A stretch of DNA of 16,763 bases from Scatosoma sp045643825 (GCA_045643825.1 JAZRFV010000016.1:1-16763), one strand, 5' to 3'; shown: positions 6,812 through 14,153, numbered from the stretch's first letter. The notes: generated by a model from the sequence alone, not told the origin. Numbers and translations are program-made.

Positions 6812-7924
6812 ATGAATAGAAAATATCGTCTTTCGACGGCGCTGGATATCGACGATTTGTTGATGGAATGTACGGCGTACGCCATTCGCTTGGCGAATGA
6901 AAAATATAAATTCGATCCCCCGCTTTCGATGTATGAAATCACGGGTTGGGGGCCTCTCGGTACGCGTGCGGACGTCATTAGAGAGTATTTCAACGATCCT
7001 GAATTTTACCGCACACAGCCCGTTATTGAGGGCGCGAAGGAGTTTGTAGAGAAGCTCTCGCAAATGACCGAGGTATTCGTTTCCACGGCCATTCCACCCG
7101 AATTTATGGGCATCCGTGCAAAACGTATCATGGAAGAATTCCCTCAAATTCCTCCCGACCATATCTACATGGGCTCCCGCAAGGACAAAATCCACGTGGA
7201 TATCCTTTTTGACGATGCCATGCACAACGTGATGCGTTCCAACGCACGCTACCCCATCCTTATGCGTCGCCCTTGGAATGCGGCGGCAACGGGGATGATG
7301 GCGGTTAATACCTACGACGAGTTTTTGAAGTTTGTCGAGGTAATCAGCGACAGTTACAACGTCAACCAAAAACGCTACTCGTTAGACGAGCCGAGTATTG
7401 TGGTACTCGTTGGCCCTTCGGGGTGCGGTAAATCGAAAATCGCGACCAGCGTTTTGGAAAAGACCGACCGTTTTGAAAAGCTGATCAGCTACACCACCAA
7501 CGATCCTACCGCGGTGGAAATGAACAGCTGGTACAACTACGTTGACCTTGACACCTTCCACGAAATGTGCGAAAGCGGTGAAATGTTTCAATCGACCATG
7601 TACGCAGGACACGGGTATGGTTCTCGCAAGTCGGACATCGAGGCAATCTTGGCACGCGGTAAACACGTTATGACGACGATGGATATTTGCGGTGCGATGT
7701 CCTTGAAGACCAACTTCCCCAACGTCACCACAATCTATATCCAACGTGATAAACGGGCGTTGCTGAATTCGATTTTACGGAAGAATTCGTCCTACGACGA
7801 CAAGATCAACCGCATCATTGCCATCGAGCCTGAACAAAAGAATGCAGAGATTTGCGATTACGTGATCGAGTTCGACAATTACCCCGACGCCGTAAAACAG
7901 CTGCGTAACATTTTAGGCGTATAA
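6812..7924 (+). CDS. Fusion of NT5C-like 5'-nucleotidase (HAD) and guanylate-kinase-like domains
   Basis: A 370-residue two-domain protein. Residues about 5-180 resemble 5'(3')-deoxyribonucleotidases of the HAD superfamily: motif I ALDIDD with D12 and D14, motif II FVSTA (S91/T92), a Lys at 124-126, and motif III LFDDAMHN with D134/D135. Residues about 195-370 follow the guanylate kinase fold: P-loop GPSGCGKS (201-208), SYTT (226-229), the FHEMCESGEMF segment, GYGS (268-271), MDICGA (290-295), and a C-terminal CDYVIEFDN. The GMP-site arginines of TTRxPR are replaced (N230, T233) and the usual Glu of the F-[IL]-E-W motif is Q260, while E236 and D291 remain. The kinase-like part may therefore bind another nucleotide or phosphosugar. 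AGGAGG lies 5 nt before the ATG. The hydrolase gene follows after 40 nt without a terminator. Confidence 0.9.
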   Translation: MNRKYRLSTALDIDDLLMECTAYAIRLANEKYKFDPPLSMYEITGWGPLGTRADVIREYFNDPEFYRTQPVIEGAKEFVEKLSQMTEVFVSTAIPPEFMGIRAKRIMEEFPQIPPDHIYMGSRKDKIHVDILFDDAMHNVMRSNARYPILMRRPWNAAATGMMAVNTYDEFLKFVEVISDSYNVNQKRYSLDEPSIVVLVGPSGCGKSKIATSVLEKTDRFEKLISYTTNDPTAVEMNSWYNYVDLDTFHEMCESGEMFQSTMYAGHGYGSRKSDIEAILARGKHVMTTMDICGAMSLKTNFPNVTTIYIQRDKRALLNSILRKNSSYDDKINRIIAIEPEQKNAEICDYVIEFDNYPDAVKQLRNILGV

Positions 7925-7964
7925 CCCCCACCCCACCATTTTTACAATTTTAGGAGTATATTTT

Positions 7965-8909
7965 ATGCACCCGCTTTGGATTGTCGGCATCGTAATTGCC
8001 GCATTACTGCTTATCACGCTTGGCCTTTCGTACTACTGCTACCGAAGGGTATTTTACGCACCGCCGAGAAAACCGATGGCGGCTGACGAATACGAAATCC
8101 CCCCGGGGCATATCTACGAGGAATACCGTGAAAAAATGGTCAACTGGATGAAGGAAACGCGCGCGATGGAATGCGAGCGTGTGGAAATCACCTCCTTCGA
8201 CGGCTTAACCTTGCGTGGGCGTTACTACGAATACGCAAAGGACGCCCCTGTGGAAATCCTCTTTCATGGGTACCAGGGTACGAGTGAGCGTGATTTGTGC
8301 GGCGGCGTACAGCGTTGCTTTGCCTTGGGTAGAAGCGCCCTGCTCGTCGATCAGCGAGGTAGCGGTGAGAGTGACGGCCACGTAATCACCTTTGGCGTGA
8401 ACGAGCGAAAGGATTGTTTGAAATGGATTGATTTTATCATCGAAAAGCTTGGCAAGGACGTAAAAATTATGCTCGGCGGCGTATCGATGGGTGCGGCGAC
8501 CGTATTGATGACGGCAGGCGAGGATTTACCCCCCAACGTCGTGTGTGTTTTAGGGGATTGTGGATACTCCTCGGCGAAGGAAATTATCAAGAAAATCGTC
8601 AAGGAAATGCACTTACCTCCATACCTGGTATACCCGTTTATCAAATTAGGGGCAAAACTCTTCGGACATTTTAACCTCGAAGAAACCTCCCCCGTAGAGG
8701 CAATGAAGACCTGCAAAGTGCCTGTGCTTTTGCTCCACGGCGACGTGGACGCCTTCGTACCGTATGAAATGAGCGAGCAAATTTACGCCGCTTGCGCCTC
8801 CCCGAAACGTTTGGTAAAGGTGGTGGGCGCGGGACACGGCCTTGCCTACCCCAAGGACGAAGCAAATTATATCGCAGCCTTAAAACAGTTTGAACAAGAT
8901 TATATGTAA
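7965..8909 (+). CDS. Membrane-anchored alpha/beta hydrolase
   Basis: A 314-residue protein with a hydrophobic segment at residues 4-25 (probable signal anchor, no cleavage site seen) and a catalytic domain from about 70. It has the oxyanion-region motif FHGYQG (100-105), DQRGSGES (129-136), the nucleophile elbow GGVSMGA with S174, the acid in HGDVDAFVP (D262 most likely), and the His in GAGHG (H291). These are complete and correctly spaced for an esterase, lipase or peptidase of the alpha/beta fold (BAAT/FrsA/YqkD-like hydrolases are the closest I recall). The substrate is unknown. AGGAG lies 8 nt before the ATG. It is the second gene after the nucleotidase fusion, with no promoter or terminator seen in the 40-nt gap, and ends before the terminator at 8915-8950. 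A functional link between the two genes is not obvious. Confidence 0.9.
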   Translation: MHPLWIVGIVIAALLLITLGLSYYCYRRVFYAPPRKPMAADEYEIPPGHIYEEYREKMVNWMKETRAMECERVEITSFDGLTLRGRYYEYAKDAPVEILFHGYQGTSERDLCGGVQRCFALGRSALLVDQRGSGESDGHVITFGVNERKDCLKWIDFIIEKLGKDVKIMLGGVSMGAATVLMTAGEDLPPNVVCVLGDCGYSSAKEIIKKIVKEMHLPPYLVYPFIKLGAKLFGHFNLEETSPVEAMKTCKVPVLLLHGDVDAFVPYEMSEQIYAACASPKRLVKVVGAGHGLAYPKDEANYIAALKQFEQDYM

Positions 8910-8914
8910 AAGTT

Positions 8915-8950
8915 AAGCCCCGAAGCGGTTGCTTCGAGGCTTCTTTTTTA
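8915..8950 (+). terminator. Terminator of the fusion-hydrolase operon
   Basis: A 12-position stem (AAGCCCCGAAGC with GCTTCGAGGCTT, one C-A mismatch) with a GGTT loop is followed by CTTTTTTATTTTT. The T-run overlaps the end of the convergent acyltransferase gene; on the minus strand only AACTTTTA follows, so it is weaker in that direction. Confidence 0.88.
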
Positions 8951-10210
8951 TTTTTGTTCTCTTTGTTCAAGAGCAAGCTTGTAAATTTCCTCCGTTGCGA
9001 AGGCGAGCTTCGTAACGATTTTCTTTTCCCTCGTCGGGTAGCAATAGAAGGAATCCTTCTCGGTGGATATGTCGTAGCAATCGTCACGGCGGATACGGTA
9101 ATAATCGTATTCGACGTGCAAGCTGTTCATTTCCAAGGGCTTTCTTTGGATACGATAATCGCTACCGTTGTAATGCCCTTCAATCACCCAGCCGTTTTCG
9201 ATATCGTGTGAAATCTTCGCCTTGCCAAGCTTCGTAAAGCCTTGGGTACGGGGCAACGAGAAGACGTCTACCTCATCCTCGTAGCGGTAGTTACCGCTTC
9301 TAACCTCCGCCTCAACCTGTTGGCGTTCCCACTCGAACCAGTCAGGGATATGAGGGAATTCCGTTTCCCCTTCCAAAGCCGAAAGGGTTCCGTCCTCGTT
9401 CAGGTTCCAACGCTTTCCGCATTCCTCACAGAAAATTTCCGTCCCCTTGGAATCCATTTTGAATTCCGTTTTGCAATGAGGGCATTGATACAAGATACGG
9501 TGCAAGCCCTCCGCACGGAATTTTTCCTTGATCAAAATACCATTTTCCTTTTGGTATTTGTAATCGTCGTAGGTGAGGCTTTCCTTCACCACGGCGTTAA
9601 TTTCGTCCACGGTCATACGCTCGATATCCTCTTTGGTGAGGATTTGCGTTAAGGTCGTATGCAAAGGCACCTTTCTCTTCTTTCTAAAATTCCAAAACGG
9701 CGAGACGAGGTGGTTACCACGATGCACAACCGCAACCACGGGTGCCTTGTTTTTCTTGATAATTTTACCAAGTGAGGGGGGCAGGTACGAGGTTACGCCA
9801 CAAGGCGAGTATCTCGCCTCGGGGTACATACACAAAATATCCCCTCTTTTTAACACGAGGGAGATCGAACGCACCAGCTTTAAGTCGGTGGTGAATTTTC
9901 TCGTACAAACCGAGCCAATCCACTCCATCAGCCACGCGCGCTTGATGTAGCCGTCCACGTTTACGACGTTGTTGACACGGTGAGGCCAGGTTGCCATAGC
10001 GGTCAACTCAAAATCCAAAAAGGACATGTGGTTGCTCAAAATCATATACGGCGGTTTCAACCCTTCCATATTGATTTTTTCTATCTTTCTCTTTTTACCG
10101 ATTAAGGCAAAGCGGGACAATACCCAAATAAGCCCCGTAAGGTAAAGAGGCTGACGAATGGGCTTTTTGCCCGTGTTATAACGTTTTTTTCTCTTGTATT
10201 GAACTTCCAT
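8948..10210 (-). CDS. PlsC-like acyltransferase with zinc ribbon and extra C-terminal domain
   Basis: A roughly 420-residue protein. The N-terminal half is a lysophospholipid/glycerophosphate acyltransferase domain: block I SNHMSFLD with the HX4D pair (H61/D66), block III YPEARYS (E131, R133), and block IV-like APVVAVVHRGNH. This implies acyl transfer at the inner membrane face; a basic N-terminus precedes it. It then departs from ordinary PlsC (about 200-250 residues): a four-cysteine zinc ribbon (CPHC at 243-246, CEEC at 261-264) and a beta-rich C-terminal domain of about 150 residues with many Tyr and charged residues. The start is uncertain. ATG 10210 has AAGGG very close (1-2 nt), ATG 10228 in the same frame has no site. 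Monocistronic, convergent with the hydrolase operon. Confidence 0.9.
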   Translation of the reverse strand: MEVQYKRKKRYNTGKKPIRQPLYLTGLIWVLSRFALIGKKRKIEKINMEGLKPPYMILSNHMSFLDFELTAMATWPHRVNNVVNVDGYIKRAWLMEWIGSVCTRKFTTDLKLVRSISLVLKRGDILCMYPEARYSPCGVTSYLPPSLGKIIKKNKAPVVAVVHRGNHLVSPFWNFRKKRKVPLHTTLTQILTKEDIERMTVDEINAVVKESLTYDDYKYQKENGILIKEKFRAEGLHRILYQCPHCKTEFKMDSKGTEIFCEECGKRWNLNEDGTLSALEGETEFPHIPDWFEWERQQVEAEVRSGNYRYEDEVDVFSLPRTQGFTKLGKAKISHDIENGWVIEGHYNGSDYRIQRKPLEMNSLHVEYDYYRIRRDDCYDISTEKDSFYCYPTREKKIVTKLAFATEEIYKLALEQREQK

Positions 10211-10344
10211 ACCCTTATTGTACAACATATTAACAAAAAAAGCATGCGTTTTTGTTTATCCCAAAAACAATCTTACGCGACCATAATTTATATACGTGTG
10301 TGCGTATGTGAGGTGGAGTTTAGCTCCGCCGCCCTACTTTCACG

Positions 10345-10389
10345 AAAAAATAAAAAAAAATTAAAAAAATTAAAAAAATTTTTAAAAAA
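10345..10389. other. Phased A-tract region, probable intrinsically curved DNA
   Basis: Five A-tracts of 6-9 bases start at 10345, 10352, 10363, 10372 and 10384, separated mostly by single T or TT steps, roughly one helical turn apart. The tract ends 14 nt before the -35 of the transporter operon promoter. Such A-tracts commonly bend DNA and can raise promoter activity. Nothing here looks coding, and the rest of the 10229-10403 gap shows only a small hairpin at 10312-10330. Confidence 0.6.
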
Positions 10390-10403
10390 GGGGGTTAAAA
10401 CGC

Positions 10404-10432
10404 TTTACAACTTTAGTGTAATGAAGTATAAT
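10404..10432 (+). promoter_or_regulatory. Sigma-A promoter of the amino-acid ABC transporter operon
   Basis: TTTACA (10404-10409) and TATAAT (10427-10432) are separated by 17 nt. The -35 has one mismatch and the -10 is perfect. The expected start is near 10439, inside the inverted repeat at 10435-10463, giving a leader of about 57 nt. Confidence 0.88.
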
Positions 10433-10434
10433 AG

Positions 10435-10463
10435 CACTACAATCGCTTCAGCGCGATAAAGTG
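10435..10463. promoter_or_regulatory. Candidate operator over the transporter transcription start
   Basis: An inverted repeat has inner arms ATCGC (10442-10446) and GCGAT (10453-10457) separated by 6 nt, and outer arms CACT (10435-10438) and AGTG (10460-10463), with a 3-nt and 2-nt gap respectively. It begins 3 nt after the -10 element, a classic repressor position. The last gene of the operon encodes a TrpR/YerC-type regulator, the obvious candidate ligand. An RNA hairpin in the leader is an alternative reading. Confidence 0.5.
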
Positions 10464-10496
10464 ATAAAGAAAAAATGATATTTTAGGAGAATGATT

Positions 10497-11288
10497 ATGA
10501 AAAAGTTTGTAGCAAAAGTAGCATGTTTGGCATTGGCAATGGTTAGCGTTTTCTCGCTTGCAGGTTGTAACGCAAAATCCGACAAGAAAGCCATTAAGTC
10601 GGCAGGGAAAATCGTTGTAGGTATTACCGACTACGCTCCCATGGATTACAAAGATGAAAATGGTAAGTGGATTGGTTTCGACGCAGAACTTGCTGAAATG
10701 TTCGCAAAAGAAATGAAAGTTGAATGCGAATTTGTAGAAATCGTAGACTGGAACAATAAGGTTGCGGAAATCAACTCCAAAGAAATTGACCTTATCTGGA
10801 ACGGTATGACGGCTTCGGAAGAGCTTGGTCAACAAATCGACTTCTCTGTTTCTTATGCGAAGAACGCACAGGTTGCCGTTGTATTGAACACGAGCACGAT
10901 TGCAACGAAGGAAGATATTAAGGCTGCATCGGTTGCAGTAGAAAACGGTTCCGCTGGTCAAGCAGTTACGGTTGACGAAGGTATGACCAACGTAAACGCT
11001 CCCGGTAACCAAAAGCAAGCGTTAATCGAGGTTATGTCCGGTAACTCTGACGTAGCAATCATCGACCTTACGATGGCTCAATCGTTGGTAGGCAAAGGCG
11101 ACTTCGCTAACCTTAAAATCGTTGAAAACGTTTCTTACGGCGATGAAATCTTCGCAGTAGGTTTGAGAAAAGGCTCCGATTTGAAAGAAGACCTTGACGC
11201 ATTCTTGAAAGCACAATATGCAAACGGTACGATTACCGCATTGGCTGAAAAATACGGCGTTGGTATCAATACCGAAGCACTTAAATAA
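10497..11288 (+). CDS. Polar amino-acid ABC transporter, substrate-binding lipoprotein
   Basis: A 263-residue family 3 solute-binding protein, the extracellular receptor of a polar amino-acid importer. Residues 1-24 are a lipoprotein signal peptide (MKKF, hydrophobic core, SLAGC) with lipid-bearing C24. The mature chain has the family start IVVGITDYAPMDYKDENGKWIGFDAEL in short pieces typical of the fold, DLIWNGMTASEELGQQIDFSVSY, and ends with a helix rich in Ala/Glu (ALAEKYGVG). The ligand cannot be read from sequence; His, Arg/Lys, Glu/Gln or cystine are all possible. ATG 10497 was preferred to ATG 10491 because AGGAG (10485-10489) lies 7 nt before the former and only 1 nt before the latter. 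It is the first gene of a four-gene operon, with its promoter at 10404-10432 and the permease 24 nt downstream. Confidence 0.94.
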   Translation: MKKFVAKVACLALAMVSVFSLAGCNAKSDKKAIKSAGKIVVGITDYAPMDYKDENGKWIGFDAELAEMFAKEMKVECEFVEIVDWNNKVAEINSKEIDLIWNGMTASEELGQQIDFSVSYAKNAQVAVVLNTSTIATKEDIKAASVAVENGSAGQAVTVDEGMTNVNAPGNQKQALIEVMSGNSDVAIIDLTMAQSLVGKGDFANLKIVENVSYGDEIFAVGLRKGSDLKEDLDAFLKAQYANGTITALAEKYGVGINTEALK

Positions 11289-11312
11289 TTTAAATTAAAA
11301 GGCGGATAAAGA

Positions 11313-12002
11313 ATGGAAGTATTTCTTCAAGTTACTTCCCAACTCGCCAACGGCTTTCTGTTGTCCTTTCTTTTATTCGCGATAACTTTAATAACAGCGT
11401 TACCTTTGGGGCTTCTTATGTCGTTTTGTACGATGAGTAAGATTGCCCCTTTACGCATGTTATTTAAGGTTCTCGTTTGGATACTTCGAGGCACCCCGTT
11501 GATGTTGCAATTGTTCGTATTATTCTACGGACCTGGCTTGTTGGGACTCTTCACCTGGCCGACGGTACATACCGGTTGGGTTTGGTTTGATACCTCTTTC
11601 AATAGTAGATTTATTGCGGCGGCAGTCGCTTTCGCAATCAACTACGCGGCCTACTTTTCGGAAATCTTCCGTGGCGGTATTGAGAGTATTTCAAAGGGAC
11701 AATATGAGGCTGGGCAGGTTTTGGGTATGACCAAATCCCAAATTTTCTCTAAAGTTATTTTGATGCAGGTTATTAAGAGAATTTTGCCCCCTATGAGCAA
11801 CGAAATTATCACCCTCATTAAAGATACTTCGCTTGCAAATACCCTTTCCGTCTTCGAGCTTATTTACGAAGCAAGAAGCTTTATGAATATCGGATTAATT
11901 TGGCCCTTCTTGTATGCAGGCGCATTCTATCTCTTGTTCGTAGGCTTGCTGACGGTACTTTTCAATTACTTGGAAAAGAAGTTATCCTACTATAAGGTGT
12001 AA
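11313..12002 (+). CDS. Polar amino-acid ABC transporter, permease
   Basis: A 229-residue inner-membrane subunit of the HisM/GlnP family. Hydrophobic segments lie at about 13-37, 48-72, 98-116, about 160-180 and 196-220, consistent with five helices. The RGTPLMLQLF motif at 59-68 is a family signature, and the cytoplasmic EAA loop (EAGQVLGMTKSQIFSKVILMQ) starts at 132, where the ATPase docks. Length is normal for the family. A site AGGCGG lies about 8 nt before the ATG. It sits between the binding protein and the ATPase gene, with a 2-nt gap to the latter. The usual genome arrangement has either one permease acting as a homodimer or two; only one is present here, so a homodimer is likely. Confidence 0.95.
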   Translation: MEVFLQVTSQLANGFLLSFLLFAITLITALPLGLLMSFCTMSKIAPLRMLFKVLVWILRGTPLMLQLFVLFYGPGLLGLFTWPTVHTGWVWFDTSFNSRFIAAAVAFAINYAAYFSEIFRGGIESISKGQYEAGQVLGMTKSQIFSKVILMQVIKRILPPMSNEIITLIKDTSLANTLSVFELIYEARSFMNIGLIWPFLYAGAFYLLFVGLLTVLFNYLEKKLSYYKV

Positions 12003-12004
12003 TT

Positions 12005-12802
12005 ATGGCATTTTTAGAAGTCAAAGACTTATATAAAAATTTTGGGGATACGCAGGTTTTAAAGGGCGTTTCCTTTGAAATGCAAAAGGGCGAGGTTGTG
12101 TCTATCATCGGCTCGTCAGGGAACGGTAAAACCACTCTTTTGAGGTGTTTAAACTTTTTAGAAACCCCTGACGGCGGCTCGATTACCGTAGACGGCAACA
12201 CCATCTTCCCCTTCCCTGAAGAAACAGGTAAAAAGGTGCAAAAGCCCCTTACTTTTGGGCTTGTGTTCCAAAATTTCAACCTTTTCCCTCAATATAGCGC
12301 CCTTCAAAACGTTACCCTTGCGATGAACCTTCGTGACGAGAATGAATTGAAGGCACAGGGTATGAAATTCTTTGCCCGTAGAACGGCAATGCGTGAAAAA
12401 CGTGCGAAAAACACGGAAATCGCCGTAGAACTTTTAGCCCGTGTAGGGCTTTCCAACAAGATGGGCAACTATCCTTGCGAGCTTTCGGGCGGCCAGCAAC
12501 AGCGTGTCGCAATCGCGCGCGCGTTGGCACTCTCACCCGATATCCTCTGCTTTGACGAGCCTACCTCGGCGCTCGATCCCGAGCTTACGGGCGAGGTTTT
12601 GAAAGTTATCAAGGGCTTGATTGACGAGGATCGCACCATCATCATCGTTACCCACGAAATGGATTTTGCAAAGAACGTTTCCGACAAGATTATCTTTATG
12701 TCGGACGGTGTGATTGAGGAAATCGGTACCCCTGACGAGGTGTTTAACTCGCCGAAGAGCGAAAAAACCAAGGCATTTTTTAGGAGTGGTGAATCGTTAT
12801 GA
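12005..12802 (+). CDS. Polar amino-acid ABC transporter, ATP-binding protein
   Basis: A 265-residue ATPase that powers the transporter. Walker A is GSSGNGKTT at 36-44 (Asn instead of the usual Ser or Cys before GKT), the Q-loop Q89 lies in VFQNFNLFP, the ABC signature LSGGQQQR at 160-167, Walker B LCFDEP at 181-186, the D-loop SALD follows, and the switch His is in VTHEM. Relative to GlnQ/HisP it carries a longer, basic insert at about 110-140 (KFFARRTAMREKRAK) between the Q-loop and signature. AAGGTG lies within the end of the permease gene, 6 nt before the ATG, so translation is likely coupled. Its stop overlaps the regulator's start by 4 nt. Confidence 0.96.
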   Translation: MAFLEVKDLYKNFGDTQVLKGVSFEMQKGEVVSIIGSSGNGKTTLLRCLNFLETPDGGSITVDGNTIFPFPEETGKKVQKPLTFGLVFQNFNLFPQYSALQNVTLAMNLRDENELKAQGMKFFARRTAMREKRAKNTEIAVELLARVGLSNKMGNYPCELSGGQQQRVAIARALALSPDILCFDEPTSALDPELTGEVLKVIKGLIDEDRTIIIVTHEMDFAKNVSDKIIFMSDGVIEEIGTPDEVFNSPKSEKTKAFFRSGESL

Positions 12803-13086
12803 CAATGAAAAATGATAAACAGCTGTTTAATGAATTGTACGAAGCACTTTTAAAGGTGGAAACGAAGGAAGAAATGGCGTTTTTCTTGGATGATTTGTGT
12901 ACGATTAAGGAGCTCGAATCGATGGCACAACGCTTGAAAGCGGCAAAAATGCTGTTGGCGGACAAGACCTACAACGAAATTGTTGAAGAAACGGATATCT
13001 CCTCCGCTACTCTTGCGCGCGTATCAAAATGCGTACGTTACGGTCAGGGCGGATACAGAGCAATTATTACCAAAGAAGATAGATAA
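12799..13086 (+). CDS. TrpR/YerC-family transcriptional regulator
   Basis: A 95-residue all-helical DNA-binding protein of the TrpR-like YerC/YecD family. The helix-turn-helix lies at about 55-82: ADKTYNEIVEETDISSATLARVSKC followed by the characteristic RYGQGGY. Length matches the family. The start ATG overlaps the ATPase stop (ATGA). AGGAG is about 12 nt upstream and GGTG 8 nt, so translation probably depends on coupling. Being the last cistron of an amino-acid importer operon suggests it senses the imported amino acid or its product and represses the operon; relatives in Bacillota have been linked to histidine metabolism (HisR proposals), as far as I recall. The candidate site is the inverted repeat at 10435-10463. 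Ligand and target remain inference. Confidence 0.93.
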   Translation: MTMKNDKQLFNELYEALLKVETKEEMAFFLDDLCTIKELESMAQRLKAAKMLLADKTYNEIVEETDISSATLARVSKCVRYGQGGYRAIITKEDR

Positions 13087-13101
13087 TGAGAATGTGAAAA
13101 T

Positions 13102-13138
13102 GAATATCCCCGCGTGAAAACGCGGGGTATTCTTTATA
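13102..13138 (+). terminator. Terminator of the transporter-regulator operon
   Basis: A GC-rich stem (GAATATCCCCGCG with CGCGGGGTATTC, one bulged T) with a TGAAAA loop is followed by TTTATATA. It begins 16 nt after the regulator stop. The T-run is short, but the 7-bp CCCCGCG core is very stable. Confidence 0.85.
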
Positions 13139-13140
13139 TA

Positions 13141-13184
13141 AAAAGAGCGCCGTTCCCTTTAGAGAAAAGCGCCCTTTCTTTTTT
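13141..13184 (-). terminator. Terminator of the minus-strand redox operon
   Basis: On the minus strand an 11-bp stem (arms around GGGCGC and GCGCTC, two G-U pairs) encloses a loop that itself pairs (TTCTC with GGGAA), followed by TTTTTATA. The first arm overlaps the stop codon of the flavoprotein gene, so the hairpin begins at the very end of the gene. Confidence 0.78.
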
Positions 13185-13728
13185 AATCGTGTACGGATAA
13201 GCCCATCTCGTAGGCAATTTGCATCAGCTCCGGACGGTTTACAACCTCCCCTTTCTCGCTAACACCTTTGCCATACAAAACGCCTTGTTCGTAATATCCA
13301 TCGATACACTTTGCAAAGCCTCGCATTGCAGCAAGCGTACCATCCATCGTATCGTCGTCCGATTCCGCCGCGGTAGTGATATAATATAGGTCCTTATTGG
13401 CGATTTCCGTCCAACGAGCCACCGTTCTATCAATTACCATTTTTAACTGCGCCGACATGGAATAGAAGTACACAGGGCTGGACAAAACAAGCACGTCGCA
13501 ATCGATGATTTTTTGCAAAATTTCGCCCATATCATCGTTCAACGCACACCTGCCCCCACTCTTTCTACAAAAGTAACAACCGGAACAAGGCGCAATTTTC
13601 TTTTCCGCAATGAAGATTTTCTCCACCTCATTGCCCTGTTCAAGAGCACCTTTCATAAATTGATCGCATAAAATATCCGAGTTTCCGCCCTTTCTCGGGC
13701 TACCCGATAAAATCAATACCTTTTTCAC
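13183..13728 (-). CDS. Four-cysteine flavoprotein, iron-sulfur-flavoprotein-like NAD(P)H-dependent FMN reductase
   Basis: A 181-residue flavodoxin-fold protein. The FMN phosphate loop is GSPRKGGNS at 9-17, and SSPVYFYSMSAQLKMVIDR at 83-101 is the typical second flavin segment. Between them is C48-SG-C51-YF-C54-x6-C61, which matches the compact CX2CX2CX4-7C pattern of iron-sulfur flavoproteins (Isf-type) that bind a 4Fe-4S cluster beside FMN. Electron transfer in the cytoplasm is thus likely; the partner is unknown. The start is a GTG at 13728, chosen because GGAGG lies 7 nt upstream; an open frame extends further but into the upstream gene. The GTG overlaps the DUF1893 stop by 4 nt (GTGA), so it is the last gene of a coupled three-gene operon, ending at the hairpin 13141-13184. 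Confidence 0.9.
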   Translation of the reverse strand: MKKVLILSGSPRKGGNSDILCDQFMKGALEQGNEVEKIFIAEKKIAPCSGCYFCRKSGGRCALNDDMGEILQKIIDCDVLVLSSPVYFYSMSAQLKMVIDRTVARWTEIANKDLYYITTAAESDDDTMDGTLAAMRGFAKCIDGYYEQGVLYGKGVSEKGEVVNRPELMQIAYEMGLSVHD

Positions 13729-14153
13729 TTTATTCCCTCCTGTAACTGTGCCAAGCGTATCCGTATAGACTTCAACGCTTCCAAAGGATCTTCTATCCCT
13801 AAAACTGCCTGCTCCATAGGGCAAAATCCATCCCCCGCACGGTTGCGGATGGTAGGCACCCTCACATCAAAGCTATACGGCATACCGAAGCGTAAAAACA
13901 CTTCTTCCGCCCCTTCACTTAACACCAAGGCATGCACCCCTTCCGTCTTTAGCAGAATGTACAAGAATGCCGCCGCTTTGCCAACGACTTTATCCACCGC
14001 AAATAGCCCTTCACAGCTTTTTCCTTCCTCTAACCATGAAAGCAATGGGGTAACCCCACGCCTTGTGGAGGTAAGCGTTTCCTTATCCCCTACCAGTGCG
14101 CAGGTGCAACCCTCTTTCAATAGCGAGAGCGCATACGCCTTTTTATCCATCAT
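13725..14153 (-). CDS. DUF1893 domain protein
   Basis: A 142-residue protein of a family with no established function. Visible family features are a weak beta strand with Gly/Asp near the N-terminus (ALVGDKETLTS, about 19-29), GVTPLLSWLEEG (33-44), the core helix motif DKVVGKAAAFL at 54-64, then VHALVLSEGAEEVFLRFG and a C-terminal VPTIRNRAGDGFCPMEQAV with C111. In annotated genomes this domain often sits near redox proteins, which holds here. The start was set at ATG 14153, which overlaps the aldo/keto reductase stop (ATGA) and has GGAG 6 nt upstream; ATG 14150 directly after it is an alternative. It lies between an iron-sulfur aldo/keto reductase and an iron-sulfur-type flavoprotein, overlapping both, so a role with these enzymes is inferred. 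Confidence 0.9.
   Translation of the reverse strand: MMDKKAYALSLLKEGCTCALVGDKETLTSTRRGVTPLLSWLEEGKSCEGLFAVDKVVGKAAAFLYILLKTEGVHALVLSEGAEEVFLRFGMPYSFDVRVPTIRNRAGDGFCPMEQAVLGIEDPLEALKSIRIRLAQLQEGIK

Noticed and set aside
9777..9789. 13-nt match (GGGGGCAGGTACG) to the start of repeat copy B
   Set aside because: On the opposite strand inside the acyltransferase gene, explained by codons for YLPP; the rest of the repeat does not match.
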